This document shows, piece after piece, positions 1 through 7,777 of a stretch of DNA of 51,899 bases. The notes beneath the pieces are model-generated. The model ran no database searches. It was given only the letters and a program-made list of their open reading frames with translations, and was not told where the DNA came from. Position numbers and translations under genes: made by a program. Origin of the DNA: JANMDR01 sp031376425. GTDB taxonomy: Bacteria > Pseudomonadota > Gammaproteobacteria > Burkholderiales > Usitatibacteraceae. The DNA lies in contig JANMDR010000274.1 in NCBI GenBank assembly GCA_031376425.1, positions 1-51,899 of the forward strand. The letters are read 5' to 3'. Numbering within the stretch: position 1 is the stretch's first letter; every line of letters starts with the position of its first letter.

Positions 1-225
1 CACTCCACACCCAGTCTTCATGCCCCTTGAGCACCTTCAGGCATTCGCCTGTGCCCGCATGCCAGAGCCTTAAAGTCCCGTCATCGCCACCGCTTAATAG
101 CTGCTGGCTTTGCGCGTAGTCTGGGGCAAAGGCAACACTCCATACCACGCCTTCATGCCCCTTGATTTCCTTCAGACATTCGCCTGTAGACGCATGCCAG
201 AGCCTCATAGTGCCATCGCTTGCTG
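1..225 (-). repeat. Two near-identical WD40 blade repeats within the NLR-like gene
   Basis: The stretches starting at 1 and at 136 are direct repeats of about 90 bases with 135-base spacing (45 codons). They encode the paired motifs TGECLKVLKGHEDWVWS and TGECLKEIKGHEGVVWS, each preceded by a GTLRLWHAG or GTMRLWHAS strand. The similarity extends to codon level, indicating blade duplication rather than ancient divergence. More blades probably lie beyond the window edge. Confidence 0.8.
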
Positions 226-3187
226 CCGTAGCATAATGTATTCCGCAAGGACTGTAGGCAACCGAATTTATGGCACCACGATGCATTGAGTGTATCAAAT
301 TGGCATTTCGATTAGCGCGCGACGGTAGTAATGATGATTTATTGTTAGCGATACCCTTACAGCTAATAAAATGTGCCTCTTGAAAATGCGCTTCATCAAA
401 CTGTGTCAGCGCCAAACTCACCTGCCGAAACGTCGCTCCCCATAGTTTCGAACCGCGCCAATCCGCTGGGTTTGCAGTACCGAATTCCACAACGCCATTT
501 TCAAAATTAGTGCCTGAAAAATTCGCGCCATTCAAATCACAATAAATAAATTCCGTTTGCTGCAGTTGCGCACCAGAAAAATTTGCACCACTTAAATTAA
601 GTAACTTACCGGGTGCCCCCGCAAATACTGCCCTACGCATAGTGATGCCCGCTAACTGTACTCCAGCGAGGCTTTGCGCGGGGTAGTTACGCACGCTGTA
701 AGTGTGTGCATGCAGGGCATAGGCAAGTGCTAACTCACTGGCTTGCGGGGTGTAGGTATCGCGGATGGCACGCAATGTTGCCATTGCACTATTGGCCTTG
801 TCTGGTTTTTCAAGGTGCAGTTCGGCAAGCATTTGGCCTAAAAAATCTAGGGTTTCAATACTTACTTCTGGCATTGCCCAGCGCTCTTTTAGGCCGTCTT
901 GCAGCGCTCGGCATAAATAGGCGGCTAAAAAATATTCTTGCAAGGATGAGTGCGCAAAACGGAATTGATCATTGCCCTCGTTCACTACAAAGGTGGCGGT
1001 GCGGAAATCTGACTTTAGGCTTTCCTTAGCGTCTGCATTATAGTGAAACGCCAAGCGCGGGTTATCATATAAAAAATCCATGAGCCATTGGTCAAGATCA
1101 TCCACCGCAAAGCTGCGCTGCTTTTTTAGCCACATGGTGGCGCTTAAATGTTCCATCAGTTGCAGCTTATGCTCAAGGGTAAAGGTGTGTTTGCCAATGT
1201 CGCGCTCAAGCCAACTGGCAGCAAAGTGTGCGTATAAGATTACATTTGACACCGTGCGGCCTTGTGCTTTCCAGCGTTCAATCTGCGCAATTTCCTGCAC
1301 CAACAAGCTCAAGGTATAGGGGCGGCTAGCGATTTCGCTGAGGTTATGCACGCTTTCAACTAGCTGCATAATTTGTTCACCGTCACGATCTGGTAGGGTG
1401 AGAGCGAAGTATTGCTTAATTTGGTCACGGGTAAAGGGTAGTAATGTGAAGGTGCGAAAGCTATCAACTTCTGCCGTTTCATCAACATCATTATCACTAT
1501 TTTTACCACCTGAAGACGCTCTATTTAATGACTTCTTCAAGCCCTCCCTATCCCCTAAAGATAGAAAACGACGTTGCTGGCGCAGAGTGCGAAAATAGTG
1601 GGTGCGGCAGGTGAGCACCACGCGGCCACGTTTTTCCGTGGCTGGAGTAGCTGATAAGGGCGGGGGCAAAATACGCAGCAACTCGCGCACAAAAGCTTGC
1701 CCGCTACTTTCATTTTCAAGGTGTACCAGCACTTCATCAAGGCCATCAAAAATTGCCACCGCGCCGTCACACTGCACCATGCGGATAACGTCTTCCGCCA
1801 CCACGGCATTATCGGCAGCACCAGTGCGCCAAATATTTTGCCAAAGTTTGGTGATGATGATTTCTAAGGTAAGCGACTGTTTTACAGTATCGCCCAACAA
1901 GCGCAAATCCATATACAAGGGTTGGGCTGTAGTTTCCCCCGCTTTTAGTTTTGCGGCAAGGCGCTTTGAAAATTCTTTTACCGTGGTGGTTTTGCCGGTG
2001 CCTGTTTCACCGAGCACAGCGCAATAGTCGGGGCTATTTTTTTCTGCAAGCCATGCGTCCATGCTTTCGAGCACATGAACGGGCGTGCCTTGTTCGGCAT
2101 GAGTTGCCGAAACAGATAAATTACCGGAAGTGCCGTAGGTATCTACAAAGGGGGTGGCTGGCGCGTTACACCAAGCTTCATTAATTTCACTGACTACTTC
2201 AGCGTGCGTTTTTTTTCCAAGTGAACGTGCGCGAAGCGATTGGGTTTGAGCTTCGAGCTTTGCAGCCACGCTATCGGGCGAGAAACGCTTTTTTAGCACT
2301 TTGTGGATGCTATCAACTAGTAGGTTAGCAAATTTTTCCTTTTGCATCGGTGTGGAAAGTTGCGACCAAGCTTGTGCCTTTTCGCTTTTAAAAATTTGTA
2401 ATACTTGAAGGCCAAGAAGGTCTGTGTGATTGGTAAAAACATCATCCAGCGCTACCGGAATGACGCATTTTTTTGGGTTGGTATCATCGTCATTCGCCGC
2501 CACAAAATGCGGTAACTCATGCTCTTTAATATAGCCACGACTTAGAAAACTTTGGCTCACCAGCAGCAGCCCAAAAGCACATTCAGCAATGGCTTTTTGA
2601 ATTTCAACATGCCATTTATCACCCGGCAATATATGGTCGTTATCTCGCCAAGGAATGAAAGTGTAATGTTTTGAATTTTTTAATCTCACGGTAACGATAT
2701 CCAATAGCGCTTTCACATGCTTGGAGTAATCTTCATGCGAATAGCTTAAAAAATAGCGCACCACCGGTTTACCATTTTGCTGCTCTGTAGCATAAATAGG
2801 TACGCTTTGAGCCTGCGCAGACTGTATGTCATTGATGTTGGCGATGTGGTCACGCACCACATCATTGCCTTCAAACCAGCAAGTACGCTCACTGACGGGG
2901 CGTTTGGTGGCGGTATCCACCTTCAATTCAAAGGCTAAATTTGCATGTTCTTTTACCTTCGCTTTTAACGCTGCCCGCAGCACCCTAAAGTTGTTTAGCG
3001 CATCGTCTATTCCCGCGTTGGGATACAACTCCTGCAACACTTTTGCGAGGGAGGCTTGATTGTCAGCCCCTAACAAGGCTGTAAGTGCGCTAAGCCGCTC
3101 ATTGTCAGTGCGCCCAAGCTCCGATTCGAGCTTTTTCAAAATTGGGATGACGAGCGATACGGGGAGCGGGAGGGCAGATTTTTTCAT
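1..3187 (-). CDS. TIR-NACHT-pentapeptide-WD40 NLR-like (STAND) protein, 3' end outside window
   Basis: Reading the minus strand from ATG at 3187 gives an open frame with no stop to base 1, about 1062 residues, so the C-terminus is missing. Residues ~1-110 are a helical, Leu/Ala-rich region that may be an adaptor (effector-associated) domain; this is inference. From ~141 a TIR-like domain begins (VRYFLSYSHEDY, later FIPWRDND and LLLVSQSFLSRG). A P-loop GETGTGKTTT lies at ~393-402 and a Walker B FDGLDE at ~480-485, followed by helical repeats of NACHT/STAND type ending in RFAHSSLQEYFLAAYL. Pentapeptide repeats (LNLSGANFSGAQL, CDLNGANFSGTNF) span ~863-905, and WD40 blades start at ~967. AAAGG lies 8 bases before the ATG. 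In characterised bacterial NLRs the sensor region detects phage and the TIR consumes NAD+ or makes a signal; here that role is inferred from architecture only. Confidence 0.9.
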   Translation of the reverse strand, partial: MKKSALPLPVSLVIPILKKLESELGRTDNERLSALTALLGADNQASLAKVLQELYPNAGIDDALNNFRVLRAALKAKVKEHANLAFELKVDTATKRPVSERTCWFEGNDVVRDHIANINDIQSAQAQSVPIYATEQQNGKPVVRYFLSYSHEDYSKHVKALLDIVTVRLKNSKHYTFIPWRDNDHILPGDKWHVEIQKAIAECAFGLLLVSQSFLSRGYIKEHELPHFVAANDDDTNPKKCVIPVALDDVFTNHTDLLGLQVLQIFKSEKAQAWSQLSTPMQKEKFANLLVDSIHKVLKKRFSPDSVAAKLEAQTQSLRARSLGKKTHAEVVSEINEAWCNAPATPFVDTYGTSGNLSVSATHAEQGTPVHVLESMDAWLAEKNSPDYCAVLGETGTGKTTTVKEFSKRLAAKLKAGETTAQPLYMDLRLLGDTVKQSLTLEIIITKLWQNIWRTGAADNAVVAEDVIRMVQCDGAVAIFDGLDEVLVHLENESSGQAFVRELLRILPPPLSATPATEKRGRVVLTCRTHYFRTLRQQRRFLSLGDREGLKKSLNRASSGGKNSDNDVDETAEVDSFRTFTLLPFTRDQIKQYFALTLPDRDGEQIMQLVESVHNLSEIASRPYTLSLLVQEIAQIERWKAQGRTVSNVILYAHFAASWLERDIGKHTFTLEHKLQLMEHLSATMWLKKQRSFAVDDLDQWLMDFLYDNPRLAFHYNADAKESLKSDFRTATFVVNEGNDQFRFAHSSLQEYFLAAYLCRALQDGLKERWAMPEVSIETLDFLGQMLAELHLEKPDKANSAMATLRAIRDTYTPQASELALAYALHAHTYSVRNYPAQSLAGVQLAGITMRRAVFAGAPGKLLNLSGANFSGAQLQQTEFIYCDLNGANFSGTNFENGVVEFGTANPADWRGSKLWGATFRQVSLALTQFDEAHFQEAHFISCKGIANNKSSLLPSRANRNANLIHSMHRGAINSVAYSPCGIHYATAASDGTMRLWHASTGECLKEIKGHEGVVWSVAFAPDYAQSQQLLSGGDDGTLRLWHAGTGECLKVLKGHEDWVWS

Positions 3188-3249
3188 TGGAGCACCTTTG
3201 AAGAATCGTATTTTTAATATTTTTAATGTTTATTTAATGAATAATATCA

Positions 3250-3281
3250 AATTAAAAAGAAGCTTGCACTTCTTTTTAATT
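3250..3281 (-). terminator. AT-rich hairpin, probable intrinsic terminator
   Basis: A perfect 13-bp inverted repeat (AATTAAAAAGAAG and its complement) encloses a 6-base loop. It sits just after the stop of the small minus-strand ORF ending at 3285 and before the NLR-like gene starting at 3187. The arm supplies a run of T on either strand, so it could terminate in both directions. The stem is AT-rich and therefore weak. Confidence 0.5.
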
Positions 3282-3284
3282 CAT

Positions 3285-3518
3285 TTATTCCTCTGCTATG
3301 AACTTCCGCTTTATCAATCGTCCCAAAGTGCGCGTACCATCTGGTGCTACTTGCATAATCAAACCCAGATTATGGGGTGCGGCTTCGTAAACCAAGTCGT
3401 GTTGCGCCCAAATTTCTTTAATAGCCGCAGCCCTACCTTCCTCGCTAAACGCAAAACGCAGCGCTTGCCTCAAGGCGGCAGTACATTCAGAGGGCGACGA
3501 TGTGGTTAATTTGCACAA
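3285..3518 (-). CDS. Small hypothetical protein (77 aa), possibly a gene remnant
   Basis: The frame opens after a TGA and has no ATG; the first usable codon is TTG at 3518, with AAGG about ten bases upstream. The product has two Cys near the N-terminus, a central helix (ALRQALRFAFSEEGRAAAIK) and a basic C-terminus (TLGRLIKRKFIAEE). I recognise no family. It lies upstream of and co-directional with the NLR-like gene, separated from it by the hairpin at 3250-3281. It could be a real small partner of that protein, or the tail of a decayed gene. The non-ATG start and lack of homology keep confidence low. Confidence 0.4.
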   Translation of the reverse strand: MCKLTTSSPSECTAALRQALRFAFSEEGRAAAIKEIWAQHDLVYEAAPHNLGLIMQVAPDGTRTLGRLIKRKFIAEE

Positions 3519-3588
3519 GCCTGTATAGCCTTGGTTAATACATCACAGCGAACTGTAGTTTTAATGCAATGAAGAAATCAGCCAAAAA

Positions 3589-4044
3589 TTACTTCGTAGC
3601 TTCACGATCTTTCTTCACTTTTTCTACATACTCATTGTATTCCGCGACGGCGGCATTAGCGCTGGCGATGTGGGCGCGGGCTACGGTTTGACGGGTTTCA
3701 GCGTATTTGATTAGGCAATCACGGAAGGTATCAAGATCATTTCTAAAAGCTTTTTGTGCCGAATTGGTTGAGAGCTTGCCGGGTTCTACCGGTGTTTTGC
3801 AATCATGTTTTTCTACTTTAGCTAACACGTCTGCAGGGATACCAGCAAGATCAGTGGCGGCGCTGGCGGCTGTGGGTGGGGGACGTACTGCCGGTGTGGC
3901 TGCCGCAGGCGCTTCTGCTTTGGCGGTAGCAGTAGCTGCTGCTGGGGCGGCTTTTTCTTGCGCTACGGCATTGCCGACAAATACGGCGCAAACAAAGACG
4001 CCTGCACCAGTGAGATTTGCGAGATTTAGGAGGCTTGATTTCAT
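3589..4044 (-). CDS. Exported Ala-rich protein of unknown function
   Basis: The 151-residue product opens with a typical Sec signal peptide: a basic N-terminus, a hydrophobic core (LTGAGVFVCAVFVGNAVA) and an AxA site before Q29. The next ~35 residues are Ala/Pro low complexity. The remaining ~90 residues look folded and helical, with two Cys (in KHDCKTP and FRDCLIKY) that could form one disulfide in the periplasm, and end in a charged helix (YVEKVKKDREATK). AAGGA precedes the ATG at good spacing. It follows dxs in the same direction after 67 bases, so it may be read through from dxs. I do not recognise a characterised family. Confidence 0.75.
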   Translation of the reverse strand: MKSSLLNLANLTGAGVFVCAVFVGNAVAQEKAAPAAATATAKAEAPAAATPAVRPPPTAASAATDLAGIPADVLAKVEKHDCKTPVEPGKLSTNSAQKAFRNDLDTFRDCLIKYAETRQTVARAHIASANAAVAEYNEYVEKVKKDREATK

Positions 4045-4111
4045 TTTAGATATCCTTCAAACAAAAATTAAACGACAAAAAAATAAACTGCAATGCGGCT
4101 ACTACGATGCT

Positions 4112-6019
4112 CTATGCATGAGCCTTGTGCTGGCCGGTTTGGTTGGCTAACCATGTGCGAATGCTCGCGGCTACACCATCTTTATTCAAGCCACAGTCTG
4201 ACAACAATAATGCTGGGTCACCGTGTTCTACAAAGCCATCAGGCAGCCCTAAATGCAGCACTGGCACGGTAATGCCCTGCGCGGCAAGGCTTTCGCTGAC
4301 GGCACTTCCGGCACCGCCCATGATGACATTTTCTTCCACCGTTACTAAATAGTCGTGGGTGGTGGCGAGCTTAAAAATAAGTTCGGCATCAATTGGTTTT
4401 ACGAAGCGCATATTGGCTACGGTTGCATTAAATTCATCCGCCGCATCACGGGCAGGCTGCACCATTGCGCCAAATGCCAGAATGGCTACTTTATGCGATG
4501 TGCCGGTAGCACGGTTCATCTCCCGCACGAGTTCGCCTTTACCCATGGGTACGGCAGCCATTTCTTTTTGAATTTCTACACCTGGGCCGGTGCCGCGCGG
4601 GTAACGTACTGCCGTAGGGCTATTGGTGATGCTAGCGGTGTAGAGCATTTGCCGACATTCGTTTTCGTTCGAGGGCACCATTACCGTCATATTGGGAATG
4701 CAGCGTAGAAATGAAATATCAAAAGCGCCGTGATGCGTAGGGCCGTCTTGCCCAACCAATCCAGCCCGATCCAGCGCAAACATGACGGGTAAATTTTGCA
4801 GGGCTACGTCGTGAATGAGCTGATCATAACCGCGTTGTAAAAACGTAGAATAAATGGCTACGCAGGGCTTCATGCCATCCGCCGCTAGGCCACCAGCAAA
4901 GGTCACTGCATGTTGTTCGGCAATTGCGGTATCAAAGTAACGATCAGGATAATTTTGGCTGAACTTAACCATACCCGAGCCTTCACGCATCGCGGGGGTG
5001 ATGGCAACAAATTTTGGCTCAATCGCAGCCATATCACAGAGCCATTCGCTGAACACTTGTGTGTAGGTTGGCTTAGGCTTTACACCAGCAGCAGGTGCTG
5101 GTTTTACGAGGCCAATTTTAGGGTCAAAGCGTGCGGGGCCGTGATAATTAATCGGATCATCTTCCGCTAGTTTATAGCCCTGCCCTTTTTTAGTGACCAC
5201 ATGCAAAAATTGCGGGCCTTCTAGGTTTTGGATATTTTTCAACGTATCAATGAGCACATCAACATTGTGACCATCAATGGGCCCAGTGTAGTTAAAACCG
5301 AACTCTTCAAACATTGTTGAAGGGGTAATCATGCCTTTGGCGTGTTCTTCTACGCGCTTGGCAATTTCTTTGAATGTGGGTGTGGCTGAAAGAATTTTTT
5401 CCGCCGTTTTTTTTGTGGTGGCGTAAAAACGGCCACTCATTAACTTCGCTAAATAATTATTTAGGGCACCGATGGATTCGGATATGGACATATCGTTGTC
5501 ATTCAAAATCACCAATACTTTTTCGCGGCCGACGTTGTTCATCGCTTCAAAAGCCATGCCCGCCGTGAGCGCACCATCACCAATTACTGCAATGCTGTGA
5601 CGTTTAATATTTTGCAACCGCGCTGCTACCGCAAAGCCAAGTGCTGCAGAAATGGATGTGGACGAATGCGCTGTGCCAAAGGTATCGTAAACACTTTCTT
5701 CACGACGCGGAAAACCTGCCATGCCGCCTTTTTGGCGCAGCTTGGGCATACCACTACGCCGACCCGTTAAAATTTTATGGCCATAGGTTTGATGACCAAC
5801 GTCCCACACAATCCGGTCATCAGGGGTGTTGTACGCATAGTGCAGCGCGATGGTGAGTTCCACGGTGCCTAAGTTAGATGAAAAATGCCCCCCCGTGGCC
5901 GATACTGATTCCACAATAAATTCACGCAGCTCTTTAGCCACAGCCGCCAATTGATCGCGTCCCAACTTACGTAAATCACGCGGGTCATCAATGGTTTCTA
6001 AAAGTGGGTAAGTATTCAT
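4112..6019 (-). CDS. dxs: 1-deoxy-D-xylulose-5-phosphate synthase
   Basis: This thiamine-diphosphate transketolase-like enzyme condenses pyruvate and glyceraldehyde-3-phosphate to DXP, the first step of the MEP isoprenoid pathway. The sequence shows the ThDP/Mg site (AVIGDGALTAGMAFEAMNN), the central pyrimidine-binding domain (DTAIAEQHAVTFAGGLA, ALDRAGLVGQDGPTHHG) and the C-terminal transketolase domain, at about the usual 620-640 residues. The frame extends two codons upstream to an ATG at 6025, but AGAAAGG lies only 2 bases before that one and 8 before the ATG at 6019. I therefore place the start at 6019 (MNTYPLLETID), which matches the family start. It ends the xseB-ispA-dxs block, 27 bases after ispA. 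Confidence 0.97.
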   Translation of the reverse strand: MNTYPLLETIDDPRDLRKLGRDQLAAVAKELREFIVESVSATGGHFSSNLGTVELTIALHYAYNTPDDRIVWDVGHQTYGHKILTGRRSGMPKLRQKGGMAGFPRREESVYDTFGTAHSSTSISAALGFAVAARLQNIKRHSIAVIGDGALTAGMAFEAMNNVGREKVLVILNDNDMSISESIGALNNYLAKLMSGRFYATTKKTAEKILSATPTFKEIAKRVEEHAKGMITPSTMFEEFGFNYTGPIDGHNVDVLIDTLKNIQNLEGPQFLHVVTKKGQGYKLAEDDPINYHGPARFDPKIGLVKPAPAAGVKPKPTYTQVFSEWLCDMAAIEPKFVAITPAMREGSGMVKFSQNYPDRYFDTAIAEQHAVTFAGGLAADGMKPCVAIYSTFLQRGYDQLIHDVALQNLPVMFALDRAGLVGQDGPTHHGAFDISFLRCIPNMTVMVPSNENECRQMLYTASITNSPTAVRYPRGTGPGVEIQKEMAAVPMGKGELVREMNRATGTSHKVAILAFGAMVQPARDAADEFNATVANMRFVKPIDAELIFKLATTHDYLVTVEENVIMGGAGSAVSESLAAQGITVPVLHLGLPDGFVEHGDPALLLSDCGLNKDGVAASIRTWLANQTGQHKAHA

Positions 6020-6046
6020 GGGCATGCCCTTTCTGATGGTTTGGGC

Positions 6047-6937
6047 TTAGTTACTGCGGGAAACAATAAATGCGGCTAATTCGCGCAAATGGTTAGCGCG
6101 TGAATCAAAGGCTGCTAATGAATTTTGCGCGTCGGCCAATAACTCGGCAGCAAATGTTTTGGCTTGCGCTAATCCTAACAAACTCACATAAGTTGGCTTA
6201 TTTGCATCTTGATCTTTTCCAGCAGTTTTACCCAATACTTCGGTACTGGCTTCGCAATCCAGAATGTCATCAACAACTTGAAACGCTAAACCAACGCATT
6301 TAGCATAATGGTCAAGCTTGTTATAGGCCGCAGTATCTAAAGGCTCACCGCACTGCGCACCAAGCAAAACACTAATGCGGATGAGCGCACCGGTTTTTAA
6401 AATATGCATATGCTCAAGCTCGGGCAGGGTAATTTGCTTACCCACATTATCAAGGTCAATTGCTTGCCCACCCGCCATGCCGCGCGACCCGCACGCTAGG
6501 GCAAATTGACTAATCATTTTTAGCTGAACAGCTGGTGAATTGGCCAAAGTATGGCTTGCCATCAACTCAAAGGCGCAAGCCTGTAGCGCATCTCCGGCTA
6601 ATAGCGCGGTGGCTTCATCAAACTGGATGTGGCATGTTGGCTTACCGCGCCGCAGCACATCATCATCCATACAGGGCAAATCATCATGCACTAGCGAATA
6701 GGCGTGAATCATTTCAATGGCTGCAGACACAATTTGCAGGCGTTCAGGCGCAGCATTCGTAACTGCACCCGCAGCGTAGACCAGCATAGGGCGCACGCGC
6801 TTACCGCCGTTCAGGCTAGCATAGCGCATGGCATCGTGCAGGCGCTTAGGCGCGTGATCTACAGGCGGTAGAGTGCGGATTAGGGTGTGTTCAACGTCGC
6901 TAGCGACATGGCGTGCAAACGCGGCAAAATCAGCCAT
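6047..6937 (-). CDS. ispA: Polyprenyl synthetase, farnesyl diphosphate synthase type
   Basis: The 296-residue product makes farnesyl (C15) diphosphate by adding IPP units to DMAPP/GPP in the cytoplasm. It has the first Asp-rich motif (HAYSLVHDDLPCMDDDVLRRG), with two residues between the Asp pairs as in bacterial FPP synthases, and the second one (FQVVDDILD). GKTAGKD near the C-terminus is also typical. A longer open frame reaches 7060, but that part overlaps xseB out of frame and lacks family similarity. The ATG at 6937 (MADFAAFARHV) overlaps the xseB stop as TAATG, which implies translational coupling. dxs follows after 27 bases. Confidence 0.96.
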   Translation of the reverse strand: MADFAAFARHVASDVEHTLIRTLPPVDHAPKRLHDAMRYASLNGGKRVRPMLVYAAGAVTNAAPERLQIVSAAIEMIHAYSLVHDDLPCMDDDVLRRGKPTCHIQFDEATALLAGDALQACAFELMASHTLANSPAVQLKMISQFALACGSRGMAGGQAIDLDNVGKQITLPELEHMHILKTGALIRISVLLGAQCGEPLDTAAYNKLDHYAKCVGLAFQVVDDILDCEASTEVLGKTAGKDQDANKPTYVSLLGLAQAKTFAAELLADAQNSLAAFDSRANHLRELAAFIVSRSN

Positions 6938-7251
6938 TATGCATCGCCTTCTTCGGTGCCAGCCGCTACAGTTGTTTGACCAGAAGTTTGGTAATCCTGC
7001 AACACTCCGTCTTGTAGCACTTGCACTCGATGCTGCGCGTGGGCGAGCAGTTTTTCGCAATGCGCGACCAAGGCAACGCCGCGCTGATATGCGGCAATAG
7101 ATTCTTCCAACGGTAAATCACCGCTTTCCATACGCGAAACTAAGGCGTCTAAGTCAGACGATGCTGCTTCAAACGTAAGCATAGCGAGCGCATTTTGCTC
7201 GGCCAGTTGCGACACAGAAGCACCGCCGGATTTGGTAGTTTTTGCAGCCAT
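6937..7251 (-). CDS. xseB: Exodeoxyribonuclease VII small subunit
   Basis: The product binds XseA to form exonuclease VII, a single-strand-specific DNase. The family core is clear: FEAASSDLDALVSRMESGDLPLEESIAAYQRGVALVAHCEKLL, a short helical hairpin. At 104 residues it is longer than the ~80 of many relatives because of a Lys/Ala/Ser-rich N-terminus and a C-terminal TSGQTTVAAGTEEGDA tail. It is the first gene of the xseB-ispA-dxs group, a common arrangement in proteobacteria, and its stop overlaps the ispA start. Confidence 0.93.
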   Translation of the reverse strand: MAAKTTKSGGASVSQLAEQNALAMLTFEAASSDLDALVSRMESGDLPLEESIAAYQRGVALVAHCEKLLAHAQHRVQVLQDGVLQDYQTSGQTTVAAGTEEGDA

Positions 7252-7297
7252 AAAATGAGATTCAGTGTGCCTAAGTAAAATAAATTAAACGGGATAT

Positions 7298-7319
7298 AAA
7301 CGATATAGAAACGATATAG
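7298..7319. repeat. Tandem 11-bp direct repeat upstream of xseB
   Basis: Two exact head-to-tail copies of AAACGATATAG lie 47-68 bases upstream of the xseB start codon. The 11-base phasing places them on one face of the helix. They could be a paired regulator site or part of the promoter of xseB-ispA-dxs. No regulator can be named. Confidence 0.45.
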
Positions 7320-7390
7320 CGCACCATAACCCTGTATTTTACCAAATAAGACCCGATAAACGGCAAAATTGCTAGTTTTGCGGCTTTTGA

Positions 7391-7762
7391 CTAGTCTTGA
7401 CCTGTATCGACTGTTTTGCCGCGACCCATTTTCACATCTGAACGGGTTTTCTTACCCACCAAGCGCCGCTCTACTGCGGCCCGACTTGGCTTGGTTTTAT
7501 GCCGCGTTTTGGGCACGATGTTTAACACCTCAAGCTTTTCAATCAAGCGATGAAACGCGGTTTCTTTGTTGCGAAACTGCGAGGGTGAATCTTGACTAAT
7601 CACCACCACACCAGAGGGCAAATGCGTTAAGCGAATGGCCGAATTGGTTTTATTCACATGCTGACCGCCGGGGCCACTGGCACGGTACACGTCAATATTC
7701 ACTTCCGCTGCCAAGGTGGCGCGATCAGTTGCATACGGCGGGGGGAGTAGCGCTTCGGCCAT
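7391..7762 (-). CDS. arfB: Peptidyl-tRNA hydrolase ArfB (YaeJ/ICT1 type ribosome rescue factor)
   Basis: The 123-residue protein has the class I release factor catalytic motif in RASGPGGQHVNKTNSAIRL (GGQ near residues 32-34) but no codon-recognition domain. It ends in a basic, unstructured tail (KTRHKTKPSRAAVERRL, then KKTRSDVKMGRGK). In E. coli ArfB this tail enters the empty mRNA channel of stalled ribosomes so that GGQ can hydrolyse the peptidyl-tRNA. The tail's Lys/Arg pattern supports ArfB over a truncated RF2. It starts 15 bases after the metG stop in the same direction, so co-transcription is plausible. Confidence 0.93.
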   Translation of the reverse strand: MAEALLPPPYATDRATLAAEVNIDVYRASGPGGQHVNKTNSAIRLTHLPSGVVVISQDSPSQFRNKETAFHRLIEKLEVLNIVPKTRHKTKPSRAAVERRLVGKKTRSDVKMGRGKTVDTGQD

Positions 7763-7777
7763 GGCACTTAAATGCGC

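Noticed and set aside
1555..2027. Complete short frames on both strands at the left edge
   Set aside because: The real coding frame is the long uninterrupted minus-strand frame from 3187 to base 1, which carries all the motifs; these are shadows in other frames.
3060..3509. 149-codon plus-strand frame
   Set aside because: It spans the start of the NLR-like gene, the hairpin and the small minus ORF, has Ser/Arg-rich composition and no recognisable domain.
6938..7060. N-terminal extension of ispA up to 7060
   Set aside because: It overlaps xseB out of frame, is Arg/Ser-rich, and the TAATG junction at 6937 gives the family start.
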